This document shows positions 33,905-43,059 of a stretch of DNA of 57,533 nt, in pieces. Positions within the stretch are counted from its first letter, which is position 1. Every line of letters starts with the position of its first letter. The stretch is from JANNRR01 sp031401675. Its GTDB lineage: Bacteria; Pseudomonadota; Alphaproteobacteria; Rhodobacterales; Rhodobacteraceae. The translations under genes were made by a program, and so were the position numbers. The stretch covers positions 1-57,533 of the forward strand of contig JANNRR010000156.1 in the NCBI GenBank assembly GCA_031401675.1. The letters run 5' to 3'. A model generated the notes under the pieces. It saw nothing but the letters and a program-made list of their open reading frames with translations. It was not told where the DNA came from and did not search any database.

Positions 33905-34125
33905 GTGCAGCAAAATCATCTGTTCAACGCATCCTGACGCCGATCATACCTGAAAGTGGCCGAAGGGAAACCCCGGCATCTGGGGCAGACCCGGTTCAAT
34001 GAGGTGTATAAAGCATCGGGCAGTCCGGCACGCAACCGGCTGGTTCGCCGGCCGTTTCGCGCATGGCACCAGTCCGGGCAGGACGCGGCGACTGTACGGG
34101 CCGTGGCGATACTGGCTGTTCGGGG

Positions 34126-34815
34126 TCAGGCAATCGGGCGCGGCCGGGCGACATCGTTGGCGCCGTCGCCTTCCGGCCCGAGGCCGTAGCTCATCCGGCG
34201 CATCTGTTCGATGACGCGGGCCATTTCAGCATCGGGCAGCACCGGCGGTTCGCCGAGGGTCAGGGCCTGCACATACATCCGGCTCAGGGTTTCGATCTCG
34301 ATCGCCATGAACAGCGCCGACTCCAGCGTCTTGCCGAGCGAGATCTGGCCGTGCTGGCCCAGCAGGCAGGCGAGGCGGTCCTGCAGCGCCACCAGTGCGG
34401 CATCGCTGAGCGCCTGGGTGCCAAAGGTGGCATAGGCGGCGCAGCGGATGGTGGTGCCGCCGGCGATGCCGGTCATGTAGTGGAACGAGGGAATGGTCTT
34501 GTGATGCACCGCCAGCGTGGTGGCATAGACCGAATGACAGTGCAGCACCACGTTGATGTCGGGCCGCGCCCGCAGGATGTCGCGGTGGAACCGCCATTCC
34601 GACGAGGGGCGGCGGCCGACATAGGTGCCGGTCCAGTCCATTTCCACCAGTTCTTCGGGCTGCATGATGTCATAGGCCAGCGACGACGGCGTGATCAGGA
34701 AGCCGCCGGCCTGACGCAGCGACAGGTTGCCGGCCGTGCCCTGATTGATGCCGGACGCGTTCATCCGGCGGCAGATATCCACCATGGCGGCGCGGTCGGT
34801 CGACGTGTCAGTCAT
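34126..34815 (-). CDS. Class II aldolase, L-fuculose-1-phosphate aldolase-like
   Basis: 229 aa. Zinc site in one chain: Glu73 (SSEWRFH), His92 and His94 (VVLHCHS), His155 (GQHGQ). These numbers are identical to E. coli FucA. NQGTAGNLS (24-32) is the phosphate-binding loop. It would split a ketose 1-phosphate into DHAP and an aldehyde. Its start overlaps the stop of the FGGY kinase (ATGA at 34812-34815), so kinase and aldolase are made together. Last gene of the operon; no terminator seen. Confidence 0.92.
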   Translation of the reverse strand: MTDTSTDRAAMVDICRRMNASGINQGTAGNLSLRQAGGFLITPSSLAYDIMQPEELVEMDWTGTYVGRRPSSEWRFHRDILRARPDINVVLHCHSVYATTLAVHHKTIPSFHYMTGIAGGTTIRCAAYATFGTQALSDAALVALQDRLACLLGQHGQISLGKTLESALFMAIEIETLSRMYVQALTLGEPPVLPDAEMARVIEQMRRMSYGLGPEGDGANDVARPRPIA

Positions 34816-36254
34816 GAATGCGGTCCTTGTGATGAGGCGGTCAGGGTCGTTTCTGCCAGGCTGCGCCAGCGGGAGGCATAGGCGGCAAGGCCGGGGATCG
34901 GCGGCAGGTCTGGGGTGCAGAGGCTGATCGGGGCCGGGGCGGTGCGGCTGGCATGGCTGCAGATCAGGGCGGCACCGGCGGCGACGCCGTAGCTTTCGGG
35001 GTTGTGGCGGGTCTGGCGGCCGGGGCGGAGGGCGGCGACCAGTCCGGCAAAGGCCGGATCGCGCAGCGCGCTGCCATCCAGCACCACGGGCCGGTCGGGG
35101 TCGAGCCTGTCGATGCAGGCGACGGTGAGCAGGGCGCTGTACAGCACCGCCAGTGCCAGCCGGTCGGGGGCGTTTTCCGGGGCCGGGCCGGTGGTGCGGC
35201 CCTGACGGGCACTGTCGGGGAACTGGCCGTCATTCTCGCCGAAGCTGGGCAGGGCCATCGTGCCGTTTGCCACCAGTCGGGCGATTCGGGCGGGGTCGGC
35301 CAGCGCGCCGGGCAGCTGATCGCCCGCCACGGCGGCAAACTCGCGCCCGCCCATGGTCAGGGCGCCGCCAAGCGGCTGGCCGTCAAGGTCGCTGTTGCAG
35401 GTCATGCCGCATGTCTCGATCAGCCGGGCAAGCGGGATGCGGTCGGCCAGCGCCACGAACCAGGTGCCGGTCGATACGACCATCAGATCGGACAGACCCG
35501 CCGCCTGATAGCGGTAGAAATTGGCGAAACTGTCGTGGGCCCCGACGTGGACCAGAATGCCTGCGGGCAGGCCGAAGCGCACCGTCAGGGCCGGGCGGAT
35601 CGGGCCGAGGGTCGCCGAGGCCTGGGCGATGGGCGGCATCAGGCCGGTCCAGCCCTGGCTGCCGACAATCGGGGCCCAGCGTCGTTCGGGCACGTTCCAC
35701 AGGTGCGATTGTGCGCCGAGCAGCGAGCATTCCGACACGGCGACGCCGCTGAGCCACCAGCCCCAGTATTGCGGCACGCCAAGGTACCAGCGGGCGCGGG
35801 CAAAAGCGGCGGGTTCGGCCCCCTGCATCCAGAACAGCTGCCGGGCCTGATGCGTGGCCGCCATCATCACCGCCGAGCCCCGGTCGAAATAGCTGCCCGA
35901 CAGCGGGGCGTAGGCGGCATCGAGGCCGGGGGGCAGCGGCTGTTCGTAGTCGATCATCGGCAGGGCGGCACCGTCGCCGCCCGCATCCGGGTCGGCCAGC
36001 ACCAGTACGCCACCGGAGCCGTGGCCGCAGGCGATGATGTGGCCGACGGGGTGTCGGCGGCAAAGGTCGGCCAGCGTTTCCAGCACCCATTGGCCGAGGC
36101 CCGCCAGATCATGGTGCCGCCACGGCGGGCCGGCCAGCGAGGGGTTCGGGGTCGACAGGGTTTCGCGCACCGCGCCATCACCGGTGCAGGCGCTGAGCTT
36201 GACGTTGGTCTTGCCCATGTCCAGCACGGCGATGGTGGCGGCGGCACCCGGCAT
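34812..36254 (-). CDS. FGGY-family carbohydrate kinase (fuculokinase/rhamnulokinase-like)
   Basis: 480 aa, normal length. N-terminal phosphate loop IAVLDMGKTNVKL (residues 8-20), central GAHDSFANFYRYQ, and STGTWFVAL with the ATP-site Gly/Thr; the C-terminal LDGSALRDPAF is the second FGGY signature region. It should phosphorylate a ketose, presumably at C1, feeding the downstream FucA-like aldolase with which it overlaps by 4 nt. Precise sugar unknown; AI-2 kinase (LsrK) is the same family but LsrF and LsrG are absent, so AI-2 is unlikely. Confidence 0.9.
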   Translation of the reverse strand: MPGAAATIAVLDMGKTNVKLSACTGDGAVRETLSTPNPSLAGPPWRHHDLAGLGQWVLETLADLCRRHPVGHIIACGHGSGGVLVLADPDAGGDGAALPMIDYEQPLPPGLDAAYAPLSGSYFDRGSAVMMAATHQARQLFWMQGAEPAAFARARWYLGVPQYWGWWLSGVAVSECSLLGAQSHLWNVPERRWAPIVGSQGWTGLMPPIAQASATLGPIRPALTVRFGLPAGILVHVGAHDSFANFYRYQAAGLSDLMVVSTGTWFVALADRIPLARLIETCGMTCNSDLDGQPLGGALTMGGREFAAVAGDQLPGALADPARIARLVANGTMALPSFGENDGQFPDSARQGRTTGPAPENAPDRLALAVLYSALLTVACIDRLDPDRPVVLDGSALRDPAFAGLVAALRPGRQTRHNPESYGVAAGAALICSHASRTAPAPISLCTPDLPPIPGLAAYASRWRSLAETTLTASSQGPHS

Positions 36255-36257
36255 GGC

Positions 36258-36908
36258 TCAGGTGGCCAGCCGGTAGTCGGGGGGGATGCTTGTCGCCATC
36301 ACGAAACGGCCGTTCGGCAGGTCGTTGCCGTCAAGCTTTTCAGCGATCTGGTCCGGGGTCAGGTTGTAGTGTTGCCAGCGCTCGGTCAGCCGCGCCCGAA
36401 GCGTGGATTCGGGCACATCGATCAGCACCGTCAGGTCATAGAGCGGCTGCAGGCTGGACCAGGGGGCGGTGTTCAGCAGCAGGTAGTTGCCTTCGGTCAC
36501 GATGATCTGCACCGAAGCGTCGATCATCCGGGCCCCGGCGCGGGCAATCTCGATACTTCGGTCGAACACCGGCACCGCGATCTGCGGTTCGTCATTGGCG
36601 CGCAGGCGGGCCAGCATGTGACGGAAACCGGCGACATCGAAGGTGTCGGGCGCGCCCTTGCGCGGGCGCAGGCCGGCGGGGACCAGATAAAGGTCATCGT
36701 AGTGATAACCGTCCATCGGCAAAACGGCGGCGATGCCCGGGGTGCGGGCGTTCAGGCGTTCGGCCAGCGCCTCGGCCACGGTGGATTTGCCCGAACCGGG
36801 CGGCCCGGCGATGGCGGCGATGATCCGGGCGTTGCCGGACCGGGAATTGGCGGTCCGGGCCGTCAGCAGGTCGTCCAGTTGGGGCAGGGTGGTCAGCGGG
36901 GCCTGCAC
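36258..36908 (-). CDS. P-loop kinase, uridine kinase/FrcK-like
   Basis: 216 aa. Walker A GPPGSGKST near residue 35, DGYHYDD with the presumed catalytic Asp, and TEGNYLLLNTAPWSSL, a block seen in the FrcK/CoaA-like kinases often linked to sugar ABC transporters in alphaproteobacteria. It may phosphorylate an imported sugar or control the transporter; this is inference from family placement. It lies 3 nt before the FGGY kinase and downstream of the epimerase. Confidence 0.88.
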   Translation of the reverse strand: MQAPLTTLPQLDDLLTARTANSRSGNARIIAAIAGPPGSGKSTVAEALAERLNARTPGIAAVLPMDGYHYDDLYLVPAGLRPRKGAPDTFDVAGFRHMLARLRANDEPQIAVPVFDRSIEIARAGARMIDASVQIIVTEGNYLLLNTAPWSSLQPLYDLTVLIDVPESTLRARLTERWQHYNLTPDQIAEKLDGNDLPNGRFVMATSIPPDYRLAT

Positions 36909-36932
36909 GGGTTTCCTTTCACATCAGCCGGT

Positions 36933-37781
36933 TCAGATCAGCCGGTATTGCCGGGCCTTGCCGCGCAGGAACGGCAGGCCGTTGTCCATCACCTCTTCGA
37001 AGTTCTTGGCCACGGGGCGCCAGACTGCAAGCCCGTAGCCGACCTCGGGCGGCATGTTGATGAAACTCTCCATCGCCAGTCCGCCCTTGAAGCGGATGGC
37101 GGCGAGGGTGGCAAAGATCTCGTCCCAGTCGCAGGTGCCGGTCCCCGGCGTGCCACGATCGGATTCCGAAAGATGGATGTAGCGCAGGTGGTCGCGGGCA
37201 TCGATGATGCCGTTGCCGGCGCCTTTCTCCTCGATGTTCATGTGATAGGTGTCGAGATGGATGAAGATGTTGTCGGCACCCACCTTTTCGATCATCCATT
37301 TCGCCTGCCAGCCGGTGTTGATCAGGTGGTTTTCGTAGCGGTTCACCGGTTCGATGCCGAAGGCGATGCCTTTGACTTTTGCATGTTTGGCCGCAGCGCC
37401 CAAGGCGACGGCGATGTTGTCATATTCGGCCATGGTCGGCGGCAGGCCGGTGCGCTGGCCGATACCGCCAAAGGTCACGCCGGACAAAGCCTCTGCCCCC
37501 ATTTCGGCAGCCTTGTCGATGCTGTCGACCAGCTGTGCCACAGCGCCTTCGGGATTGACCGAGGCCCAGTTCTTTTCCGGCAACCCCAGCGAGCAGACCG
37601 CGCGCATGTGATGCTTTTCCAGCAGGGCGCGGGTGTGGGCGGCATCGACGATGCTGGTGTTCAGCAGCGCGATCTCGATGAAATCCATCTCGTAGGCGGC
37701 GGCGGCGGGGATCGTCCGCTCGGCCCCCGCGCGATCCCAGTGCATTGTCCACATGCTGGTGTGTACGCCAAAGCCTTCCAT
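36933..37781 (-). CDS. Ketose 3-epimerase (D-tagatose/D-psicose 3-epimerase family)
   Basis: 282 aa, TIM barrel of the sugar phosphate isomerase/epimerase superfamily. Metal-site residues fit the tagatose 3-epimerase pattern: Glu144 (GIEPVNRYE), Asp177 (HLDTYHM), His203 (IHLSESDRG), Glu238 (AMESF). The GIEPVNRYENHLINT block is characteristic. It should epimerise a free ketose at C3, for example psicose to fructose or sorbose to tagatose. Follows the second permease with almost no gap (stop to start 3 nt). Confidence 0.92.
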   Translation of the reverse strand: MEGFGVHTSMWTMHWDRAGAERTIPAAAAYEMDFIEIALLNTSIVDAAHTRALLEKHHMRAVCSLGLPEKNWASVNPEGAVAQLVDSIDKAAEMGAEALSGVTFGGIGQRTGLPPTMAEYDNIAVALGAAAKHAKVKGIAFGIEPVNRYENHLINTGWQAKWMIEKVGADNIFIHLDTYHMNIEEKGAGNGIIDARDHLRYIHLSESDRGTPGTGTCDWDEIFATLAAIRFKGGLAMESFINMPPEVGYGLAVWRPVAKNFEEVMDNGLPFLRGKARQYRLI

Positions 37782-37784
37782 GCC

Positions 37785-38780
37785 CTATCCTTTCGATTTT
37801 CGTCGTTGCGTCAGCCTGCCCGCGCCCCAGCGCACGATCATCACGCCGATCAGGAACAGCCCCCAGACCGCCGTCGCCAGATGCTGGTTCGCGCCCAACA
37901 GGTTCAGCCCCGAGGACAGCACCTGCAGGACCACCAGCGCCAGCACCACCGGCACCACCCGGCCAAAGCCGCCGAACGGGTCGACGCCGCCCAGAAAGCA
38001 GGCGAGCACGGTGACCAGCAGCAGCGCCTCGCCGTGGCCGACGCGGACCGAGTTGAACCGGGCCAGCATCAGGATGCCAGCGAGCGCGCACATGGTGCCC
38101 GACAGGGTGTAGATCAGGGTCAGGGTGCGTTTGGTATGCACGCCGGAATATTCGGTGGCGCGGATGTTCGGGCCGATCATGCGGGCGGCAAAGCCGTGCC
38201 GGGTGCGCGACAACAGGATGTGCCAGACCACGGCGGCTGCCGCGAAGATGAGCAGGGGCACCGGGATGCCAAAGGCCAGCCCGTGGCCGATCGGGGCCAT
38301 GAAGGCGGGAAAGCCGGAAATGTCGCCGCCCTTGGTCAGGAATTCGCCGAGGCCGCGCAGAAAGATCATCATGGCGAGCGAGACCAGGATCGGATGCGCG
38401 CCGATGTAGGCGATGACCAGGCCCATGATGCAGCCCGACAGCGCGCCCACACCGATGGCTGCAACAGAGCCGATGACAAAGGCCCAGACCCCAGCATCGA
38501 CGCCGCCGTTTATGTTCAGGATATAGGCCAGCGTCAGTCCGGCCAGGTTGGCGGTGTAGATGATCGCCAGATTGAAGCCGCCCGAGATGATCGGGATCAG
38601 CATGGCGAGGGTCAGCAGGCCCAGTTCGGGCAGCTGGAACGCGATGGAGCCGAAGTTGGCGCCGGTCAGGAATTGCGGGGCGGTCAGGGCAAAGACCAGC
38701 ATGACGGCGGCAAGGAAGCCCAGAAGGCCCAGCACCTCGGCCCCCAATGCGTTGCGCAGACGGGTGTAAAGCGCTGCCAT
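37785..38780 (-). CDS. Sugar ABC transporter permease 2 (RbsC family)
   Basis: 331 aa, about nine to ten membrane helices. VTVLACFLGGVDPFGGFGRV near residue 255 is the conserved cytoplasmic loop (GGxxxxGGxG) of ribose-type permeases, and GGFNLAIIYTANLAGL lies in helix 3. It pairs with the permease encoded at 38782-39774, whose stop is 1 nt before its start. Together they transport the sugar delivered by the binding protein at 41924-42916. Confidence 0.92.
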   Translation of the reverse strand: MAALYTRLRNALGAEVLGLLGFLAAVMLVFALTAPQFLTGANFGSIAFQLPELGLLTLAMLIPIISGGFNLAIIYTANLAGLTLAYILNINGGVDAGVWAFVIGSVAAIGVGALSGCIMGLVIAYIGAHPILVSLAMMIFLRGLGEFLTKGGDISGFPAFMAPIGHGLAFGIPVPLLIFAAAAVVWHILLSRTRHGFAARMIGPNIRATEYSGVHTKRTLTLIYTLSGTMCALAGILMLARFNSVRVGHGEALLLVTVLACFLGGVDPFGGFGRVVPVVLALVVLQVLSSGLNLLGANQHLATAVWGLFLIGVMIVRWGAGRLTQRRKSKG

Positions 38781-38781
38781 T

Positions 38782-39774
38782 CTACCGTCCGGCCCGTTTT
38801 GGCGACAGGATGGCGGCCAGATCGATGTTCGACGTGGAAATGGCGATCAGGATGATCACGCCCACCACCATCTTGAAGGCATAGGGCGAGACGCCCAGCA
38901 GGTTCAGCCCGTTCTGGGTAATGGCGACCAGAAGCACGCCCAGAAAACAGCCAAGCACCGAGCCGCGACCACCGCCCAGCCGCGCGCCGCCCAGCACCAC
39001 GGCGGCCAGCACATCCAGTTCACGCCCGATCAAGGCGTTGGGAACCACTTCCTTGACGATATGGGTCTGCATCAGACCGCCGATCCCGGCCATCATGCCG
39101 CACCAGCCAAAGGCAATCGCCTGCATCAGCGCGATGTTGATGCCGGCGCGCCGCGCGCCCTCGGGGTTGTCGCCGAAAGCGTACAACTGGCGGCCGGTGG
39201 TGGTGTGGCGGATCAGCGCCCAGGTCGCGGCCATCGCCAGACCCATCACCAGCACCGGCAGGATCAGTTCGGCCCAGGTGCCGTCGGCGGTTTCATGTTC
39301 CCACAATATCACCCGGTGCGACCACCAGAACGGCAGGTCATAGAGGAAGCGACCCGAGGTGAAGAACATCAACAGACCGAAAAAGGCGTTGAAGGTGGCG
39401 ATGGTGACGACAATGGAAATGATACGGAACTGGTGGATCAGCCAGGCATTGATCAGGCCAAGGCCGATGCCAAGGCCGCCGGCCACCAGAAACCCGATCA
39501 GCCAGCTGCCACCGCCGATTCCGGCGAACACATGATAGGCCAGGACCTGCACCACCGAGGCGGCAACGGCAAAGGAAATGTCGATGCCGCCGGCGATCAG
39601 CACGACCAGCAGGCCGACCGCCCAGATCACGTTGACCGCGTTGTTGTTCAGCAGGGCGGTGATGTTGACCAGGGTCAGGAAACTGTCGGAGGCCAGCGAC
39701 AGGAACAGGCACAGCGCCGCCAGCACCACGAACAGCTTGGACTCGGCGGGATAGGCGCGGATGAAGCTACGCAT
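38782..39774 (-). CDS. Sugar ABC transporter permease 1 (RbsC family)
   Basis: 330 aa from the ATG at 39774 (MRSFIRAYPAESKLF). Nine to ten membrane helices. VLIAGGIDISFAVAAS (about 63-78) is the RbsC-type hallmark, and VVLGGARLGGGRGSV is the loop that meets the ATPase. GDNPEGARRAGIN is also family-typical. Its start lies 8 nt inside the end of the ATPase gene, so translation is coupled. Confidence 0.93.
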   Translation of the reverse strand: MRSFIRAYPAESKLFVVLAALCLFLSLASDSFLTLVNITALLNNNAVNVIWAVGLLVVLIAGGIDISFAVAASVVQVLAYHVFAGIGGGSWLIGFLVAGGLGIGLGLINAWLIHQFRIISIVVTIATFNAFFGLLMFFTSGRFLYDLPFWWSHRVILWEHETADGTWAELILPVLVMGLAMAATWALIRHTTTGRQLYAFGDNPEGARRAGINIALMQAIAFGWCGMMAGIGGLMQTHIVKEVVPNALIGRELDVLAAVVLGGARLGGGRGSVLGCFLGVLLVAITQNGLNLLGVSPYAFKMVVGVIILIAISTSNIDLAAILSPKRAGR

Positions 39775-41284
39775 AGACGATCTGTTCCAGTTGCTGCAGC
39801 GACGTGGTGCGCGGGTCATATTCGCCGACGATGCGCCCGGCGGCCATATGCAGCACCCGGTCGGCGTTGAAATGCACTTCGGACACCTCGTCCGAGATCA
39901 AGAGGATCGCCAGACCCTTGTCGGCCAGATCGCGGACGATGCGGAAGATGCCGGCGCGGGCCCCGACATCGACACCGACGGTCGGGCAATCGAGGATCAG
40001 CACGCGCGGATTGGTGGCCAGCCATTTGGCCAGCACCACCCGCTGCTGATTGCCGCCCGACAGGGTGGCGACGGCATCGGCGGGCTGGCCGGCCCTGATC
40101 GCCAGATCGGCGATCCATTTGCCGACCGTTGCCGATTTGCCGGTCGCCGAGATCAGACCTGAGCGGCCCGACAGGCGCGACAGGATCGGCAGCACCAGAT
40201 TGTCGGCGATGCTCTGGCTCTGGATCAGGCCAAGCGCCAGCCGGTCCTCGGACACATAGGCGATGCCGGCCGCCACCGCATCGCGGTTGGAGCGCAGGGC
40301 CAGCGGCCGACCGTTCAGCCTTATGCTGCCGCTGTCGGCCCGGGTCATGCCGAACATTGTATGGCCCAGTTCGGTCCGCCCGGCGCCGATCAGTCCGGTC
40401 AGCCCCAGCACTTCGCCGGCCCGCAGGGTCAGGTTGATATCGGCATAGTCGCCGCGCCGGGTCAGGCCGTGGGTTTCCAGCACCACCGGATTGTCGTCGG
40501 TGGCGCGGGCGGCCACGGTCCGGTCAAAGGTCTTGCCGGTCATCAGTTCGGTCAGCCGCGACTGGGTCATGCCGGCGGTCGGATAGACCCCGACCAGCCT
40601 GCCATCGCGCAGAACGGTGACGCGCGAGGCGATGTCCAGCACTTCGGCCAGCCGGTGGCTGACGAACACCACCGCCACCCCGCGCGCCGAAAGGGTGCGG
40701 ACCACCGCCAGCAGCACATCGGTTTCGGACTGGGTCAGCGAGGCGGTGGGTTCATCCATGAAGATCAGTCTGGCGTCCGATACCAGTGCCCGCGCGATGG
40801 CCACCACCTGGCGCTGCGCGATCGGCAGGCTGTTCAGCCGCGCCTCGAGGTCAAGCGAAACTGCCAGTTTGGCCAGGACCTCGGCGGCGATGGATCGCAT
40901 CCGGGCATAGCTGACCGGGCGCGGGCGGCTGCCGAGCAGGGTTTCGAAGGCGATGTTTTCGGCCACCGTCATTTCCGGGAACAGCGCCAGATCCTGCCAG
41001 ATCACGGCGATGCCGTGTGCCCGCGCCGAATTGGGGGTGATCGCGGTTTCCGTAGCGCCGAAGTATTCCATCCCGGCCCCGGGTTCGGGCGTGTAGACGC
41101 CGGTAATGATCTTGATCAGCGTGCTTTTACCGCTGCCGTTTTCGCCGGCCAGACAGTGAACCTCGCCCCGGCCGACCTCGAAGGCCACATCATCCAGCGC
41201 CCGGACGCCGCCGAACAGTTTTGACACATGGCGAAAGCGAAGCGCCGGGCTGTCGAGGGTGGTCACGGGGTCGTGCTGGACCAT
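39767..41284 (-). CDS. Sugar ABC transporter ATPase (RbsA/MglA family)
   Basis: 505 aa, two fused ABC domains. First: GENGSGKST Walker A near residue 48, a weak signature LPIAQRQVV, LIFMDEPTASL Walker B. Second: GLIGAGRTE (degenerate P-loop), LSGGNQQRVVLAKWL signature, LILDCPTVGVDVGAR with Cys-Pro in the place of the catalytic Glu-Pro. Such asymmetry is usual in CUT2 sugar importers. It starts 2 nt after the SIS gene stops. Confidence 0.93.
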   Translation of the reverse strand: MVQHDPVTTLDSPALRFRHVSKLFGGVRALDDVAFEVGRGEVHCLAGENGSGKSTLIKIITGVYTPEPGAGMEYFGATETAITPNSARAHGIAVIWQDLALFPEMTVAENIAFETLLGSRPRPVSYARMRSIAAEVLAKLAVSLDLEARLNSLPIAQRQVVAIARALVSDARLIFMDEPTASLTQSETDVLLAVVRTLSARGVAVVFVSHRLAEVLDIASRVTVLRDGRLVGVYPTAGMTQSRLTELMTGKTFDRTVAARATDDNPVVLETHGLTRRGDYADINLTLRAGEVLGLTGLIGAGRTELGHTMFGMTRADSGSIRLNGRPLALRSNRDAVAAGIAYVSEDRLALGLIQSQSIADNLVLPILSRLSGRSGLISATGKSATVGKWIADLAIRAGQPADAVATLSGGNQQRVVLAKWLATNPRVLILDCPTVGVDVGARAGIFRIVRDLADKGLAILLISDEVSEVHFNADRVLHMAAGRIVGEYDPRTTSLQQLEQIVYA

Positions 41285-41286
41285 GG

Positions 41287-41850
41287 CTATTCCAGATTGG
41301 TGTGATTGGCGCGCATGGCGTCGGCGCTGATCTGCAGCCGGTCCTTCAGCTTCAGGACCATCACCTCGAACAGCACGAACAGCGCACCTTCGAACAGCGA
41401 GCCCATCGGCAGCACCGAGGTTTTGGCCGAACCCTGATCGTCGGCCATGGTCTGGGCCGGCAGGGTCAGGACAAAATCGGCCAGCGCCGCGCCGCGCCCT
41501 TTGGGTTGGGCGGTGATGAACAGGATCGATGAACCGGCGGCGCGGGCCACGCCCATCAGCGCAAGTCCGGTTGATATTTCGCCCGGGCCGCAGGTGACGA
41601 TGAACAGATCGCCGGTACCGACGGCGGGGGTGGTCATGTCGCCTTCGACGGCGGCGTTCAGGCCCATGTGGAACAGCCGCATGGCAAAGCCCATGATTTG
41701 CAGCCGCTCGCGGCCGCCGCCGAACACCACGATACGGCGGGCACCGGCGATCATGCCGATGGCGGTATCGACCTGGCGGTCGTCCAGCCGGGCGAAAACG
41801 CCGCCCAGTTCCTGCAACGCGCTGTCATAAAGCGACATGATCCGGCCCAT
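41287..41850 (-). CDS. SIS-domain sugar-phosphate isomerase-like protein
   Basis: 187 aa from the ATG at 41850; a second in-frame ATG at 41838 is possible. A single SIS domain: RIVVFGGGRERLQIMGFAMRLFHMG (about 35-59) and LFIVTCGPGEISTGLALMGVARAAGSSILFITAQP, the layout of 6-phospho-3-hexuloisomerase. It may isomerise a phosphorylated ketose or bind one. It is placed between binding protein and ATPase, 73 nt after the former, past a strong stem-loop. Confidence 0.85.
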   Translation of the reverse strand: MGRIMSLYDSALQELGGVFARLDDRQVDTAIGMIAGARRIVVFGGGRERLQIMGFAMRLFHMGLNAAVEGDMTTPAVGTGDLFIVTCGPGEISTGLALMGVARAAGSSILFITAQPKGRGAALADFVLTLPAQTMADDQGSAKTSVLPMGSLFEGALFVLFEVMVLKLKDRLQISADAMRANHTNLE

Positions 41851-41863
41851 CTTGCGGTGAATA

Positions 41864-41888
41864 GGGGGCCGCCTGCCCGGCGGCCCCC
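41864..41888 (-). promoter_or_regulatory. Intercistronic stem-loop after the sugar-binding-protein gene
   Basis: GGGGGCCGCC (41864-41873) and GGCGGCCCCC (41879-41888) form a perfect 10-bp stem with a 5-nt loop, in the 73-bp gap between the binding-protein gene and the SIS gene. Only TATTC follows on the minus strand, so it is probably a partial terminator or RNA-stability element that keeps the binding protein in excess over the membrane components. Confidence 0.75.
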
Positions 41889-41923
41889 AAATTCGTCACG
41901 GTGTGATCGTCATCCAGGCGCGA

Positions 41924-42916
41924 TCAAAGCCCCAGATCGGCCAGACCGTCCACCGTTTCGGCGTTGATGGCGATCAGGTTGTCGGTAATGATGTCCTTGT
42001 TCGCCACGTCGGGGCTGACCATGCCCAGACCGGGGATGTCGGTGCCTTCGGTGATTTCGGCGCCGTCCGTCAGCATCTTGCCCATGGTCACGAACACCCG
42101 GCCGGCTTCGGCCGGGTTCCACATGAAACCGCCGCTGATGGCACCGGATTTCACCAGGTCGCGGCCCTGACCGGGCGAGAACGGGCCCAGCACGAAGATT
42201 TCGCCGATCTTGCGGCGTTCCTCGATGGCGCGGCCGGCCCCGATCGGACCCTGGCTGCCGAACGCCAGGAAACCCTTGAGGTCCGGGTTGGCGGCGATCA
42301 GGTCCAATGCGGTCTTGCGGCTGTCATCGACGCTTTCGGCCACGCCGTAGCGTTCGCCGATCAGGGTCATGTCCGGATAGGTCGCGGCGATGTAGGCGTT
42401 GGCGAAATCAGCCCAGGCGTTGTGCAGCGGCACGGTCAGCGAGCCGACGAACATGGCATATTCGCCCTTGCCGCCCATCTTTTGTGCCAGCATTTCGGCA
42501 TGGGTCTCGCCAAATCCCTTGGCCGAGGCCATTTCGAAGTTCCAGTCAACGTTGCTGATGCCCGGCCCTTCGTGCGACACCACCTTGATGCCGGCGGCGC
42601 GGGCCTTTTCCAGCACCGGTTCCAGGGCTGCTTCGTCATTCGGCACGACGCCGATGATATCGACGCCCTTGGCGATCAGATCCTCGATGGCGCGGACCTG
42701 CAGTGCGGGGTCGGCACTGGTGGGGCCGATCATCGTGGCATCGATGCCAAGCTCGGCAGCCTTTTCCTTGATCCCCATTTCCATGGCATTGAACCACGGG
42801 ATGCCGCCGATCTTGACGACAACGCCCATAGTCGGTTTGTCCTGTGCCATCGCGCCGGTGGCCAGGGTCGCCACAAGCGCCATGCCCGCCAGTGTGGCGG
42901 AGATTTTTCTGATCAT
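41924..42916 (-). CDS. Sugar ABC transporter, periplasmic binding protein
   Basis: 330 aa from the ATG at 42916, which has an excellent GGGAGGAAC 6 nt upstream. Signal peptide at residues 1-24 (MIRKISATLAGMALVATLATGAMA, cut before QDK). Peripla_BP_4/RbsB-like fold: GVVVKIGGIPWFNAMEMGIKEKAAELG at the N-terminus and GVDIIGVVPNDEAALEPVLEKARAAGIKVVSHE. It resembles the LsrB/RhaS branch, but the ligand cannot be read. First gene of the operon; its promoter faces the LacI-type regulator gene. Confidence 0.93.
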   Translation of the reverse strand: MIRKISATLAGMALVATLATGAMAQDKPTMGVVVKIGGIPWFNAMEMGIKEKAAELGIDATMIGPTSADPALQVRAIEDLIAKGVDIIGVVPNDEAALEPVLEKARAAGIKVVSHEGPGISNVDWNFEMASAKGFGETHAEMLAQKMGGKGEYAMFVGSLTVPLHNAWADFANAYIAATYPDMTLIGERYGVAESVDDSRKTALDLIAANPDLKGFLAFGSQGPIGAGRAIEERRKIGEIFVLGPFSPGQGRDLVKSGAISGGFMWNPAEAGRVFVTMGKMLTDGAEITEGTDIPGLGMVSPDVANKDIITDNLIAINAETVDGLADLGL

Positions 42917-42961
42917 TTTGTTCCTCCCGAACAATCGTCCCTTCGGGCTGTCTTAGCTAGA

Positions 42962-42972
42962 GCAATCGATTG
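42962..42972. promoter_or_regulatory. Candidate LacI-type operator near the transport operon
   Basis: G-CAATCGATTG: a perfect 10-bp palindrome centred on CG, the usual symmetry of LacI-family operators, 46 nt upstream of the binding-protein start. The same GCAATCGAT half recurs at 43060-43073, about 100 bp away. Confidence 0.6.
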
Positions 42973-43059
42973 TGCGACTATTTCCTCGGCAATCAGGCGT
43001 ATTTTCCCGGTCGTTTTTGAAGAGATTCACTATCCGGCAGATCAGGACGAGGCGGCTGC

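Noticed and set aside
34953..38855. 1300-codon open frame on the plus strand
   Set aside because: It is antisense to the FGGY kinase, P-loop kinase, epimerase and permease genes, which all have clear family motifs; high GC keeps this opposite frame open.
34812..42916. AI-2 (Lsr) uptake operon
   Set aside because: The FGGY kinase and LsrB-like binding protein suggested it, but LsrF and LsrG are missing and a 3-epimerase and FucA-like aldolase are present instead.
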